64,000 bases of DNA from Leclercia sp. LSNIH1 (GCF_002902985.1 NZ_CP026167.1:1426001-1490000); one strand, 5' to 3'; positions 17,206 through 27,145 are shown, counted from the stretch's first letter. Notes: generated by a model not told the origin, from the letters alone. Translations and numbers: made by a program.

Positions 17206-18861
17206 TTATGCCTGTAGCCACCAGACCGCTTCAAAGGGTCGCAGGGTCATGGCGCCTGGCTGCGGCGAGACCTCGGCATAGTTGCTCATCACCACCTGCC
17301 AGTTGCCGTCCACCGCCTGCGGTTGCCACGGCTGGCAGGCGCGGCTCAGGTTAGCCACCACCATCAGCGTCTGGCCCTGCCACTGACGGCGGTAGCACCA
17401 CAGCGACGGGTGATCCGCAAGCAGATCCTGATAATCCCCCCAGGTCAGTACCGGCAGGGTTTTACGCAGCGTAATCAGTGCCTGGTAGGTGTAAAACACC
17501 GAGCCGGGATCGGCCAGCGCCGCGGCAACGTTGATCGTCTCTGCGTTATCGCCCAGGGCAATCCACGGCTCACCGGTGGTGAAGCCGGCGTTGGGGGAGG
17601 CGTCCCACTGCATCGGCGTGCGGCTGTTGTCGCGGGATTTACTCGCGAGGATCGCCAGCAGTTCATCGGCGTCCCGTCCCTGCGCGCGCAGCCCGGCGAA
17701 CATGTTGTGGCTCTCCACGTCCCGGTAATCAGTGATGCGGCTGAAGTGCGGGTTGGTCATGCCGATCTCTTCACCCTGATAGATGTAAGGGGTACCCTGC
17801 ATGCCGTGCAGCACCATCGCCAGCATCTTCGCCGCCGGGACGCGGTACTCTCCCTCATCGCCAAAGCGCGAGACGATGCGCGGCTGATCGTGGTTACACC
17901 AGAACAGCGCGTTCCATGCCCGGTTGTGCATCCCCTGCTGCCAGTGGCTGAACAAAGCCTTCAGCGCCACGAAATCGGGCTTCGCCAGCGTCCACTTTTC
18001 GCCGTTGGGATAATCCACCTTCAGGTGGTGAAAGTTAAAGGTCATCGACAGCTCACGCCCATCAAGCGCCGCGTACTGCTGGCAGTGCGCCAGGCTGGTG
18101 GAGGACATCTCGCCCACCGTCATCAGGTTGCGCGGGGTAAAGACCTCCCGGCTCATCTCCTGCAAAAACGCGTGTATGCGCGGCCCATCGGTGTAGAAGC
18201 GGCGGCCATCACCGATCGCATCGTCGGGGAAGTCCTGCTCTTTTGACACCAGGTTAATCACGTCGAGACGCAGGCCGTCCACGCCGCGATCGGCCCAGAA
18301 CTCGCACACCTTTTTCAACTCGGCGCGCACCTGCGGGTTCTCCCAGTTAAGATCGGCCTGCTCCGGGGCAAAGAGGTGCAGATAGTACTGCTCGCTTTCG
18401 GCGTGCCAGCGCCAGGCGTTGCCGCCAAACTTGGAGCGCCAGTTGTTGGGCGTCTGCTCCGGGGTGCCGTCGCGCCAGATATAGAACTCCCGGTACGGGC
18501 TGGCTTTATTGAGCGACTCGCGGAACCAGGGGTGCTGGGTGGAGGTATGGTTAAACACCATATCCAGCACGATGCGTATCCCACGCGCATGAGCCTGGGC
18601 CACCAGCGCGTCGAAATCATCCAGCGTGCCGTAGGCCGGATCGATGCTCAGGTAGTTTGCCACGTCGTAGCCGTTATCCACCTGGGGGGAGATGTAGAAG
18701 GGCGTCAGCCAGAGGGCGTCAACGCCGAGGGTTTTGAGGTAATCGAGACGCGACGTCACGCCGCGCAGATCGCCGGTGCCGCGCCCGGTGGTGTCCTGGA
18801 AGCTCTTCGGGTAGATCTGATAGATGACGCCGTTTTGCCACCAGTGAGGAAGGGTATTCAT
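17206..18861 (-). CDS. treC: Trehalose-6-phosphate hydrolase
   Basis: The 551-residue GH13 enzyme (E. coli TreC is 551) starts MNTLPHWWQNGVIYQIYPKS at 18861. The catalytic residues are in GLRLDVINL (nucleophile Asp), MTVGEMSS (acid/base Glu) and FWCNHDQPRI (third Asp). It hydrolyses cytoplasmic trehalose-6-phosphate, delivered by TreB, to glucose and glucose-6-phosphate. It follows treB by 50 bp in the treBC operon. Longer in-frame upstream sequence is the overlapping end of treB and not coding for TreC. Confidence 0.97.
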   Translation of the reverse strand: MNTLPHWWQNGVIYQIYPKSFQDTTGRGTGDLRGVTSRLDYLKTLGVDALWLTPFYISPQVDNGYDVANYLSIDPAYGTLDDFDALVAQAHARGIRIVLDMVFNHTSTQHPWFRESLNKASPYREFYIWRDGTPEQTPNNWRSKFGGNAWRWHAESEQYYLHLFAPEQADLNWENPQVRAELKKVCEFWADRGVDGLRLDVINLVSKEQDFPDDAIGDGRRFYTDGPRIHAFLQEMSREVFTPRNLMTVGEMSSTSLAHCQQYAALDGRELSMTFNFHHLKVDYPNGEKWTLAKPDFVALKALFSHWQQGMHNRAWNALFWCNHDQPRIVSRFGDEGEYRVPAAKMLAMVLHGMQGTPYIYQGEEIGMTNPHFSRITDYRDVESHNMFAGLRAQGRDADELLAILASKSRDNSRTPMQWDASPNAGFTTGEPWIALGDNAETINVAAALADPGSVFYTYQALITLRKTLPVLTWGDYQDLLADHPSLWCYRRQWQGQTLMVVANLSRACQPWQPQAVDGNWQVVMSNYAEVSPQPGAMTLRPFEAVWWLQA

Positions 18862-18911
18862 AATGCGTTCCTGCAAATGCGAAGGGGCGCGCAACTGCGC
18901 CCCGAAGAAGA

Positions 18912-20333
18912 TTAAACCGCCTGCAACGTGCCCTGACGATACTTGCGCTGATAGACAACGGTCGTGAGCGCCATCGGCACGACGATCGCCACGGCCATCG
19001 CCAGCGCGAAGACCTGCCAGAAGGCGGTCTGGATGGAGAGGATGCCCGGCAGACCGCCGACGCCGATGCCGTTGGCCATCACGCCGTTCAGGCCGCACAG
19101 CAGGCCCGCCAGCCCGGAGCCGATCATCGCGCAGAGCATCGGGAATCGGTATTTCAGGTTGATGCCGTACATCGCCGGTTCGGTGACGCCGAGATAGGCG
19201 GAGATGGCTGCCGGCACCGAGATCTCACGTTCGTTATGCTTACGGCTGACGATGATGATGCCGGTTACCGCCGAGGCCTGAGCAATGTTCGACAGGGCAA
19301 TCAGCGGCCACACCGGGGTGCCGCCGAGGCTCTGGATCATCTGCATATCAATCGCCAGGGTGGTCTGATGCACGCCAGTGATCACCAGCGGGGCATAGAG
19401 GAAGCCGAACAGCGCGGCGCCAATCGGGGCGAAGCTGCCGGTCATCAGGTGACGCACCGCGAAGGCTACGCCGTCGCCAATCATGCGGCCAAACGGACCG
19501 ATAAAGGCGTGGGCAAGGAACACCGCGAGGATCAGGGAGCAGACCGGCACCACCACCAGGTAGAGGTAGTCCGGCACCATGCGCTTAAGACGGGTTTCAA
19601 TCATCCCCAGCGCCAGGCCGGCGAGCAGGGCCGGGATCACCTGCGCCTGATAGCCCACTTTGGCGATGGTGAACAGACCGAAGTTCCACACCTCCGGGAC
19701 CTGCTGCCCAAGTAAGTAAGCGTTCATTAACTGTGGAGAGACCAGCGTTACGCCCAGTACGATGCCGAGGATTGGCGTACCGCCCATTTTGCGCACCGCC
19801 GACCAGCAGATCCCCACCGGCAGGTAGAAGAAGATCGCCTCGCCAATCAGCCACAGGAAGTCATAGATGCTCTGCAACGCCGGGTAGATCTGCGCCAGGG
19901 TTTTGCCGCCGCTCATCGGCACATCGCCAATCACGTTACGGAAGCCGAGGATCAAGCCGCCGCTGATCAGCGCCGGCAGCAGCGGGAAGAAAATCTCCGC
20001 AAAATGTGAAATGAGCTGTTCATGCCACTTCATATTCTGGCGTGCCGCTTTCTTGGCCTGCTCTTTATCTGCCGATGAATGACCGGTGGTCGCCAGCAGC
20101 GCCTTGTAGTAGTCGCCCACCTCGGTGCCGATAACTACCTGGAACTGCCCGGCGTTGGTGAAGCAGCCCTTCACCATCGACAGCTCTTCGATCGCTTTCG
20201 GGTTGGCTTTGGCCGGATCGTTCAGCACAAAACGCAGGCGGGTAATGCAGTGGCTGACTGTGGCGATATTGTCACGTCCGCCAACCAGCACGATCAGCTG
20301 GTCGATATCCGTTTGTTTTACTTTGCTCATCAT
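18912..20333 (-). CDS. treB: PTS trehalose-specific EIIBC component
   Basis: The 473-residue protein has an N-terminal EIIB domain with the phosphorylated cysteine in VSHCITRLRF (near residue 29), and a C-terminal EIIC domain from about residue 105 with roughly ten membrane segments, for example FFPLLPALISGGLILGFRNV. It imports and phosphorylates trehalose, using EIIA-Glc as phosphate donor. Sequence and length match E. coli TreB. The TreR operator lies about 76 bp upstream. Confidence 0.97.
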   Translation of the reverse strand: MMSKVKQTDIDQLIVLVGGRDNIATVSHCITRLRFVLNDPAKANPKAIEELSMVKGCFTNAGQFQVVIGTEVGDYYKALLATTGHSSADKEQAKKAARQNMKWHEQLISHFAEIFFPLLPALISGGLILGFRNVIGDVPMSGGKTLAQIYPALQSIYDFLWLIGEAIFFYLPVGICWSAVRKMGGTPILGIVLGVTLVSPQLMNAYLLGQQVPEVWNFGLFTIAKVGYQAQVIPALLAGLALGMIETRLKRMVPDYLYLVVVPVCSLILAVFLAHAFIGPFGRMIGDGVAFAVRHLMTGSFAPIGAALFGFLYAPLVITGVHQTTLAIDMQMIQSLGGTPVWPLIALSNIAQASAVTGIIIVSRKHNEREISVPAAISAYLGVTEPAMYGINLKYRFPMLCAMIGSGLAGLLCGLNGVMANGIGVGGLPGILSIQTAFWQVFALAMAVAIVVPMALTTVVYQRKYRQGTLQAV

Positions 20334-20408
20334 GAATCCTCATGATACGGGTTCAGGGGAAGGAGATAACTGGCGGCAAGCCTACTCTTTCGTATTCACA
20401 ACGAAAAT

Positions 20409-20420
20409 GGGAACGTTCCC
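20409..20420 (-). promoter_or_regulatory. TreR operator
   Basis: GGGAACGTTCCC is a perfect palindrome between treB and treR, matching the LacI-family TreR site of E. coli. TreR bound to trehalose-6-phosphate is released from it, inducing treBC. Confidence 0.8.
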
Positions 20421-20459
20421 GAAACCGGGCGAGGATCACAATAAAGCCTTTTTTGAGGC

Positions 20460-21407
20460 TCAGGAGAGGGTGGCGGGAATAACGATCTGACGCGGTTTGC
20501 TGCGGCCGTTGATCTGCTCAATCAGCTGCATGGCAGCCTGGCGACCGGAGTCGGCGTAGCCGGGATCGACAGTGATGATCTCCGGGTGGAGGAACTTCAT
20601 CAGCGGCGTATTGCCCACGCTCGCCAGTTGCAGGCTATCGATTCGCTGTTCTTGTAAGTACTTACTTGCGCCAAGAGCCAGAGTATCCGTGGCACAGAGC
20701 AGGGCGGTAGTCTGTGGGGTCAGCACGTCGGCCACCTTTTCATAGCCCTGCTTCATGCCAAGGCCGGGGAGTGCGGCCACGGCGGGGAGCGCGTGCTGTT
20801 TACAAAACGCGAGGTAGGCAGCATGACGGCGCTGACCGGTGGTAACGTCGCTGTGCGGCACGCCAAGATAGCTGATATGGCGATGGCCGCTCTCATACAG
20901 GCGCTGCATCAGGGTAAGGATCGCCCCTTCGTCGTCATAGCATACGGAGGCAAACCCGCGGGCATCCCGCGCCATCAGCACCAGCGACGGCTTCCAGGGG
21001 ATAAGCATCTCTTCGCTGATGCCGGTAAAGCCAAACAGCACCACGCCGTCAATGTTGCGGCGTTTCAGCATGCCGAGGTGCTCTTCCACCATTTGCGGCG
21101 AGAACTTGCTCTCCATCATGATCGGATCGTAGCCCTGCTCGTAGAAGACGGGCAGCATGGTCTGTACGGCCAGGTTTTCCGACAGTGAATCCAGACGGGT
21201 GACGATGATCGCCACCACTTTGTCGCTCTGTCCACGCATGGCGCGCGCCGAGCGAGACGGGGAGAAGCCGTGCTGATTCATTACCGCCTCGACGCGTTCG
21301 CGCGTGCGCTGGCTGACACCACTTTCGTTGTTCAGCACTCGCGAGACGGTGGATTTACCCACGCCGCTCAGACGCGCGATGTCTTTAATGGTGAGGCGAT
21401 TCTGCAT
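20460..21407 (-). CDS. treR: Trehalose operon repressor (LacI family)
   Basis: The 315-residue protein starts MQNRLTIKDIARLSGVGKST at 21407, with the LacI-type HTH and the hinge helix in residues 1-60, followed by a periplasmic-binding-like effector domain. The longer frame from 21473 adds unconserved residues. E. coli TreR is 315 residues. It represses treBC; trehalose-6-phosphate is the inducer. It is transcribed in the same direction as treBC and separated from it by 126 bp containing the operator. Confidence 0.96.
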   Translation of the reverse strand: MQNRLTIKDIARLSGVGKSTVSRVLNNESGVSQRTRERVEAVMNQHGFSPSRSARAMRGQSDKVVAIIVTRLDSLSENLAVQTMLPVFYEQGYDPIMMESKFSPQMVEEHLGMLKRRNIDGVVLFGFTGISEEMLIPWKPSLVLMARDARGFASVCYDDEGAILTLMQRLYESGHRHISYLGVPHSDVTTGQRRHAAYLAFCKQHALPAVAALPGLGMKQGYEKVADVLTPQTTALLCATDTLALGASKYLQEQRIDSLQLASVGNTPLMKFLHPEIITVDPGYADSGRQAAMQLIEQINGRSKPRQIVIPATLS

Positions 21408-21484
21408 GCTTTCAGTCCTGTAACGCATTGATGAAATAATCAATAAGCCTAAATCGGGTGTCCGGTTCCGCAATGGGTAAAGTC

Positions 21485-21520
21485 TGGTTTACGTTTGGTT
21501 TAATGCCCGGCCGTTATCAT
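21485..21520 (+). promoter_or_regulatory. PhoP box and mgtA promoter
   Basis: Direct repeats TGGTTTA at 21485-21491 and TGGTTTA-type at 21496-21502, spaced 11 bp start to start, form a PhoP box. A -10 element TATCAT lies 12 bp further at 21515-21520, the spacing of PhoP-activated promoters. This agrees with low-Mg2+ induction of mgtA in relatives. Confidence 0.8.
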
Positions 21521-21601
21521 ACCGCCCGAATTGTCACGAACGGTACGGCTAAAACGCTATAGTACGCGCCGACTTACCTTTTTTTACTTACCGGAGGCGA
21601 T

Positions 21602-21655
21602 ATGGATCCCGATCCCACCCCTCTCCCGCGAGGGAGAACCCTTTCTTTCCGGTAA
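21602..21655 (+). CDS. mgtL: MgtL leader peptide
   Basis: The 17-codon frame reads MDPDPTPLPRGRTLSFR, preceded by ACCGGAGGCGAT. It matches the proline-rich MgtL leader of E. coli and Salmonella, whose translation through Asp/Pro codons senses Mg2+ and proline and controls transcription into mgtA. The DPDPTPLP core is retained while the second half has diverged. Confidence 0.9.
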   Translation: MDPDPTPLPRGRTLSFR

Positions 21656-21797
21656 GCCTGTTCTCACTGCCTTACCGGATGCGTAAGGCAGTAACGTATT
21701 CCTGCGTTCCTGCATAACTGTTACCGCCTCTCAGGCGTGGCTTTGTCACGCCTGAAGGCAAGACTGCGCCCGTTTTTACGGGGGCGGGGGACTTGTT
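21656..21797 (+). promoter_or_regulatory. Mg2+-responsive mgtA 5' leader (structured RNA)
   Basis: After mgtL come two strong stem-loops: ACTGCCTTAC with GTAAGGCAGT (21666-21692) and CAGGCGTG with CACGCCTG (21732-21754), then a C/G-rich pairing near 21768-21789. Their position between mgtL and mgtA agrees with the alternative-structure leader that governs Rho-dependent termination. Exact folding cannot be computed here. Confidence 0.65.
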
Positions 21798-24500
21798 ATG
21801 TTCAAAAATTTCACACAACAGCTGCTGGCCCGGCTGAGCCGCCACCTGCCTCGCCGTCTGGTGCAGCGCGACCCGATGGCAATTGGCAAAACCGATACCA
21901 CTATCCCCGGCGCGCTTGCCGCCCACTGTCTGCGGGTGGCCGCGATGGAAGAGCCCGCGCTGTGGCGGACGTTTGGCAGCCACCCGGAAGGGCTCACCGC
22001 CGCCGAGGTTCAGGCTACCCGCGCCCTTCATGGCGAAAACACCCTCCCGGCGCAACAACCGGCCCGCTGGTGGGTGCATCTGTGGACCTGCTACCGCAAC
22101 CCTTTTAACCTGCTGCTGACGGTGCTGGGCCTCATCTCCTATGCCACCGAAGACCTGTTTGCCGCCGGGGTGATCGCCCTGATGGTGGGCATCTCCACGC
22201 TGCTGAACTTTATCCAGGAGGCCCGCTCAACCCGGGCGGCGGATGCCCTGAAGGCGATGGTCAGCAACACCGCCACCGTCCTGCGCACCCTTAACGACAA
22301 AGGGGAAAGCGGCTGGCAGGAGATCCCCATTGACCAGCTGGTGCCGGGGGATCTGGTGAAGCTGGCGGCCGGGGATATGATCCCGGCAGATTTACGCATT
22401 CTCCAGGCCCGCGACCTGTTCGTGGCCCAGGCATCGTTGACCGGCGAATCCCTGCCCGTGGAGAAGGTGGCCCACAGCCGCGACCCGCAGCAGAGCAACC
22501 CGCTGGAGTGCGACACCCTCTGTTTTATGGGCACCACGGTGGTGAGCGGTACGGCGCAGGCGATGGTGATTGCCACCGGGGGCAACACTTGGTTTGGGCA
22601 GCTGGCCGGGCGCGTCAGCGAGCAGGAGAGCGAACCCAACGCCTTCCAGCAGGGGATTGGCCGCGTCAGCATGCTGCTGATCCGCTTTATGCTGGCGATG
22701 ACCCCCATCGTGCTGCTGATTAACGGCTACACCAAAGGCGACTGGTGGGAGGCGGCACTGTTTGCCCTCTCGGTGGCGGTAGGCCTCACCCCGGAGATGC
22801 TGCCGATGATTGTCACCTCGACCCTGGCGCGCGGGGCGGTAAAACTCTCGAAGCAGAAGGTGATCGTTAAACACCTCGACGCCATCCAGAACTTTGGCGC
22901 CATGGATATCCTCTGCACCGACAAAACCGGCACCCTGACCCAGGACAAGATCGTGCTGGAGCACCACACTGACATCGCAGGCAAGATCTGCGAGCGGGTG
23001 CTGGAAACCGCCTGGCTGAACAGCCACTACCAGACCGGGCTGAAAAACCTGCTCGACGTCGCGGTGCTGGAAGGGGTGGATGAAGCCGCCGCCCGCGCCC
23101 TTTCATCCCGCTGGCAGAAGGTAGATGAGATCCCCTTTGATTTCGAGCGCCGCCGGATGTCGGTGGTGGTGAGTGAAGAGCAGGGCGTGCATCAGCTGAT
23201 CTGCAAAGGGGCATTGCAGGAGATCCTCAATGTGACTACCCAGGTGCGGTATCACGGCGAGATTGTCCCGCTGGATGAGACCATGCTGCGACGCATCAAA
23301 CGCGTCACCGACAACCTGAACCGCCAGGGGCTGCGCGTGGTGGCGGTCGCCAGCAAGCTACTGCCCGCGCGGGAGGGGGACTATCAGCGTATCGATGAAT
23401 CTGATTTGATCCTCGAAGGGTACATCGCCTTCCTCGATCCGCCGAAAGAGACCACCGCACCGGCGTTAAAGGCGCTGAAAGAGAGCGGCATCACGGTGAA
23501 AATTCTCACCGGCGACAGCGAGCTGGTGGCGGCGAAAGTGTGCCGCGACGTCGGGCTGGATGCGGGTGAGGTGGTGACGGGCGGCGATATCGAACACCTT
23601 AGTGACGACGCGCTGGCGCTGCTGGCCCAACGCACTACGCTCTTTGCCCGCCTGACCCCAATGCACAAAGAGCGCATTGTCACCCTGCTGAAGCGCGAGG
23701 GGCACGTGGTGGGCTTTATGGGCGACGGCATTAACGATGCGCCCGCGCTGCGTGCCGCGGATATCGGCATCTCGGTCGACGGGGCGGTGGACATCGCCCG
23801 GGAGGCGGCGGATATCATTCTGCTGGAGAAGAGCCTGATGGTGCTGGAGGAGGGAGTGATCGAAGGCCGCCGCACCTTCGCCAACATGCTCAAGTACATC
23901 AAAATGACCGCCAGCTCCAACTTTGGCAACGTCTTCAGCGTGCTGGTGGCGAGCGCGTTTCTGCCGTTCCTGCCGATGCTGCCGCTGCATCTGCTGATCC
24001 AGAACCTGATGTACGACATCTCCCAGGTGGCGATCCCGTTTGATAACGTTGACGAGGATCAGATCCAGAAGCCGCAGCGCTGGGAGCCGGCAGAACTGGG
24101 CCGTTTTATGCTCTTTTTTGGCCCGATCAGCTCCATCTTCGACATTCTGACCTTCTGCCTGATGTGGTTTGTGTTCCACGCTAACACCCCGGAACAGCAG
24201 ACCCTGTTCCAGTCCGGCTGGTTCGTGGTGGGGCTGCTGTCGCAAACGCTGATTGTGCATATGATCCGCACCCGGCGTATCCCGTTCCTCCAGAGCCGCG
24301 CCGCCTGGCCGCTGATCGTGATGACGGGGATTGTGATGGTGCTCGGTATCGCGCTGCCGTTCTCGGGGCTTGCGGGCTATCTGCAACTGCAGGCGCTGCC
24401 GCTCAGCTACTTCCCATGGCTGGTGGCGATCCTCGCCGGGTATATGACGCTGACGCAGCTGGTGAAAGGGTTCTATAGCCGCCGGTACGGGTGGCAGTGA
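21798..24500 (+). CDS. mgtA: P-type Mg2+-importing ATPase
   Basis: The 900-residue P3-type ATPase (E. coli MgtA is 898) has SLTGESLPVEK (actuator TGES), DILCTDKTGTLTQDK (phosphorylated Asp) and MGDGINDAPALRAA (hinge). Ten membrane helices are expected, including VAVGLTPEMLPMIVTSTLAR in M4. It imports Mg2+ across the inner membrane under Mg2+ starvation. It is controlled by the PhoP box and leader described upstream. The N-terminal 30 residues are diverged from E. coli but the ATG at 21798 fits. Confidence 0.97.
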   Translation: MFKNFTQQLLARLSRHLPRRLVQRDPMAIGKTDTTIPGALAAHCLRVAAMEEPALWRTFGSHPEGLTAAEVQATRALHGENTLPAQQPARWWVHLWTCYRNPFNLLLTVLGLISYATEDLFAAGVIALMVGISTLLNFIQEARSTRAADALKAMVSNTATVLRTLNDKGESGWQEIPIDQLVPGDLVKLAAGDMIPADLRILQARDLFVAQASLTGESLPVEKVAHSRDPQQSNPLECDTLCFMGTTVVSGTAQAMVIATGGNTWFGQLAGRVSEQESEPNAFQQGIGRVSMLLIRFMLAMTPIVLLINGYTKGDWWEAALFALSVAVGLTPEMLPMIVTSTLARGAVKLSKQKVIVKHLDAIQNFGAMDILCTDKTGTLTQDKIVLEHHTDIAGKICERVLETAWLNSHYQTGLKNLLDVAVLEGVDEAAARALSSRWQKVDEIPFDFERRRMSVVVSEEQGVHQLICKGALQEILNVTTQVRYHGEIVPLDETMLRRIKRVTDNLNRQGLRVVAVASKLLPAREGDYQRIDESDLILEGYIAFLDPPKETTAPALKALKESGITVKILTGDSELVAAKVCRDVGLDAGEVVTGGDIEHLSDDALALLAQRTTLFARLTPMHKERIVTLLKREGHVVGFMGDGINDAPALRAADIGISVDGAVDIAREAADIILLEKSLMVLEEGVIEGRRTFANMLKYIKMTASSNFGNVFSVLVASAFLPFLPMLPLHLLIQNLMYDISQVAIPFDNVDEDQIQKPQRWEPAELGRFMLFFGPISSIFDILTFCLMWFVFHANTPEQQTLFQSGWFVVGLLSQTLIVHMIRTRRIPFLQSRAAWPLIVMTGIVMVLGIALPFSGLAGYLQLQALPLSYFPWLVAILAGYMTLTQLVKGFYSRRYGWQ

Positions 24501-24502
24501 TT

Positions 24503-24537
24503 TTTGCCGGGTAAGGCGAAGCCGCCGCCCGGCAAAT
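24503..24537. repeat. REP element after mgtA
   Basis: TTGCCGGGTAAGGCGAAGCC followed by GCCGCCCGGCAA forms the imperfect palindrome of an enterobacterial REP sequence just after the mgtA stop. The same core recurs at 27109-27142. Confidence 0.75.
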
Positions 24538-24655
24538 GGCTTTCTTCCCAAATTCAACAACCTGTGATCGCCGTCATCCGCCGCGCTTGACGACAAATTG
24601 AGCGCATGTTAACAGAATGTTTTGCCTTTTTCGGCCCGTCAAATAAGGAACATTC

Positions 24656-27040
24656 ATGTTACGGTACAGCCTCTTAACCGCCGGGCTTATGCTCGGCTTT
24701 TCTGCGTTTGCGGCCCCCGCAGGCGATCTCCCCCTGATGCCCTGGCCTGCAAAGGTCGAACGCCCCGCCACCCAGGGCACGCTGGTCATTAACAATAACT
24801 TCCAGGTGAGCGTCTCCGGGGACGATCTCGGCGACGCGGTGGCACGTCTGCGCCAGCGGGTGGCGCTGCAAACCGGCTGGACGCTCCAGCCGCAGGCCGA
24901 TAAGCCGGAAAAACCGACCGTCACCATCGCTATCGCCCGCAAGGTGGCGCCCGTGCCGAAACCGGACAGCGATGAAAGCTACAGACTCACCGTCGATGAC
25001 CGCGGGGTGAACATCACCGCCAACACCCGCTTCGGCGCGCTGCGTGCCATGGAAACACTGCTCCAGCTGGTGCAAAACGGCCCGGAAAACACCTCTGTAC
25101 CGTGGGTGACCATTGAAGATGCCCCGCGCTTCCCGTGGCGCGGCCTGCTGCTTGATTCGGCCCGCCACTTTATTCCGCTGGAGGATATCAAACGCCAGAT
25201 CGACGGCATGGCGGCAGCAAAACTCAACGTGCTGCACTGGCACTTAACCGACGATCAGGGGTGGCGGTTTGCCTCGAAGCGTTATCCGAAACTGACCGAA
25301 CTCGCCAGTGACGGACTCTTCTACACCCAGGATCAGATGCGCGACGTGGTGCGCTACGCCGCCGCGCGTGGTGTTCGCGTGGTGCCGGAAATTGACATGC
25401 CCGGCCACGCGTCGGCCATTGCGGTGGCCTATCCGGAGCTGATGAGCGCCCCGGGGCCCTATGAGATGGAGCGCCAGTGGGGTGTGCTCAAGCCGGTGAT
25501 GGATCCCACCAAAGAGGCCACTTACGCCTTCGCCGGCGCGATGATCGCTGAACTGGCGGCGATCTTCCCGGATCCCTATCTGCATATCGGCGGCGATGAG
25601 GTGGATGACACCAAGTGGAAAAACAACCCTGCCATCCAGCACTTTATGCGCGACAACAAGCTGGCGGACAGCCACGCGTTGCAGGCCTATTTCAACCGCA
25701 AGCTAGAGACGATCCTCGAGAAAAACCAGCGCCAGATGGTGGGCTGGGATGAGATCTTCCACCCGGATCTGCCCAAAAGCATTCTGATCCAGTCCTGGCA
25801 GGGGCAGGACGCGCTGGGGGAGGTGGCGAAGCAGGGCTACAGGGGAATTCTCTCCACCGGCTTCTATCTCGATCAGCCCCAGTACACCGCCTATCACTAC
25901 CGCAATGAGATCGTACCCCAGGGGCTGAACAAGGTGGATGTCATCACCGACAGCGACAGCGCCCAGAGCTGGTCCTTCACCCTGCCGCGCCTGAAGGGCA
26001 AGCCGCTGGAGGGCAGCTTTACCCTGATAAAAGGCGAGGCGGGCTGGCGCGGGTTTATCGATTTCAGCGGCAAATCCCGGCGTGCGGTGCAGGATATCGT
26101 CTGGCGCAGCGACAATCAGGTAACCTTCACCGTCGATACCTGGATGGGGGAGACCCGCCCGGTGGTGAACGTCTCTGACGACAAGATTGACGGCTATTTC
26201 CTGCTGGGCAACAGCCGTTATCCGGTGACAGGCCAGCGGCTGGATGCGGTGCCGGAGGGGATCGCCCCGGCGGTGCCGGATGCCAGCCAGCAGGCCAATT
26301 TGCTGGGCGGCGAGGCGGCGTTGTGGGCAGAAAACGTGGCGGCGCCAGTGCTGGATATCAAGCTGTGGCCGCGGGCCTTCGCGGTGGCGGAGCGCCTGTG
26401 GTCGGCGCAGGAGGTGAACGATATCGACAACATGTATACCCGCCTGCAGGCGATGGATAGCTGGTCGACGGTGTCGGTAGGGTTGCAGCAGCATGCCCGC
26501 CAGCAGGTGCAGTTCACGCGTCTGGGGAACACCACCGACACCCTGCCGCTGACGATCCTCGCCCAGGCGCTGGAGCCTGCGCACTATTACACCCGTAACC
26601 ATCTTAAGTTCCAGGCCGGAAATTATGATCTTTTTGAGCCGCTAAACCGCCTGGCCGACGCGCTGGCGCCGGAGAGCAGCCAGGTGCGGCAGATGAACCG
26701 CTGGGTTGAGCGGCTGGTGAGCGATGCTGAGGATAGCGAAAGCGCGGAGTCGTTGCGCCATCTCTTTACCCGCTGGCAGACCAACACTCCGGATGCGCTG
26801 GCGCTGGCCGAGAACAGCTATCAGCTGAAGGCGCTGAAGCCGGTGATCCAGACGGTGGACAAGCTGGCGGCGATTGGGCTGCGCTTAACGGATCTGGTGG
26901 CGCGCCAGGGGACGCTGGATGATACGGAGATTGCGTCGATTCAGGGCGAGCTGGATAAGGCGGCGCAGATAGAGGATGAAGTGGTGATTGCAGCGGTCTA
27001 TCCGCTGGAGAAACTGCTGCGCGCGACGCGCAATCAGTAG
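24656..27040 (+). CDS. Beta-N-acetylhexosaminidase (GH20), exported
   Basis: The 794-residue protein begins with a signal peptide (MLRYSLLTAGLMLGFSAFAA). An N-terminal GH20b domain (to about residue 150) precedes the (beta/alpha)8 domain with GLLLDSARHFIPLEDIKRQI, LNVLHWHLTDDQGWR and the catalytic pair in YLHIGGDEVDDTKW (Asp-Glu). It removes terminal N-acetylglucosamine from chitin oligosaccharides in the periplasm or outside. It converges on the gbpA-type gene, suggesting a small chitin-use locus. The long C-terminal part (about 600-794) matches enterobacterial homologues. Family is certain; exact substrate is not. Confidence 0.92.
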   Translation: MLRYSLLTAGLMLGFSAFAAPAGDLPLMPWPAKVERPATQGTLVINNNFQVSVSGDDLGDAVARLRQRVALQTGWTLQPQADKPEKPTVTIAIARKVAPVPKPDSDESYRLTVDDRGVNITANTRFGALRAMETLLQLVQNGPENTSVPWVTIEDAPRFPWRGLLLDSARHFIPLEDIKRQIDGMAAAKLNVLHWHLTDDQGWRFASKRYPKLTELASDGLFYTQDQMRDVVRYAAARGVRVVPEIDMPGHASAIAVAYPELMSAPGPYEMERQWGVLKPVMDPTKEATYAFAGAMIAELAAIFPDPYLHIGGDEVDDTKWKNNPAIQHFMRDNKLADSHALQAYFNRKLETILEKNQRQMVGWDEIFHPDLPKSILIQSWQGQDALGEVAKQGYRGILSTGFYLDQPQYTAYHYRNEIVPQGLNKVDVITDSDSAQSWSFTLPRLKGKPLEGSFTLIKGEAGWRGFIDFSGKSRRAVQDIVWRSDNQVTFTVDTWMGETRPVVNVSDDKIDGYFLLGNSRYPVTGQRLDAVPEGIAPAVPDASQQANLLGGEAALWAENVAAPVLDIKLWPRAFAVAERLWSAQEVNDIDNMYTRLQAMDSWSTVSVGLQQHARQQVQFTRLGNTTDTLPLTILAQALEPAHYYTRNHLKFQAGNYDLFEPLNRLADALAPESSQVRQMNRWVERLVSDAEDSESAESLRHLFTRWQTNTPDALALAENSYQLKALKPVIQTVDKLAAIGLRLTDLVARQGTLDDTEIASIQGELDKAAQIEDEVVIAAVYPLEKLLRATRNQ

Positions 27041-27044
27041 TCGG

Positions 27045-27145
27045 TGAAAATGCCCGGTGGCGCTACGCTTACCGGGCCTACAGAACCCGCACCATTCTGC
27101 GGTCACGCAGGCCGGGTAAGGCGAAGCCGCCACCCGGCAAACAGA
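27045..27145. repeat. REP/BIME cluster between hexosaminidase and gbpA
   Basis: GCCCGGTGGCGCTACGCTTA with its facing partner GCCGGGTAAGGCGAAGCCGC forms a paired REP array in the convergent gap. It may serve as a barrier between the two converging transcripts. Confidence 0.75.

Noticed and set aside
17323..18246. 307-codon plus-strand frame over treC
   Set aside because: Antisense to a well-matched trehalose-6-phosphate hydrolase; no ribosome site and shadow-type composition.
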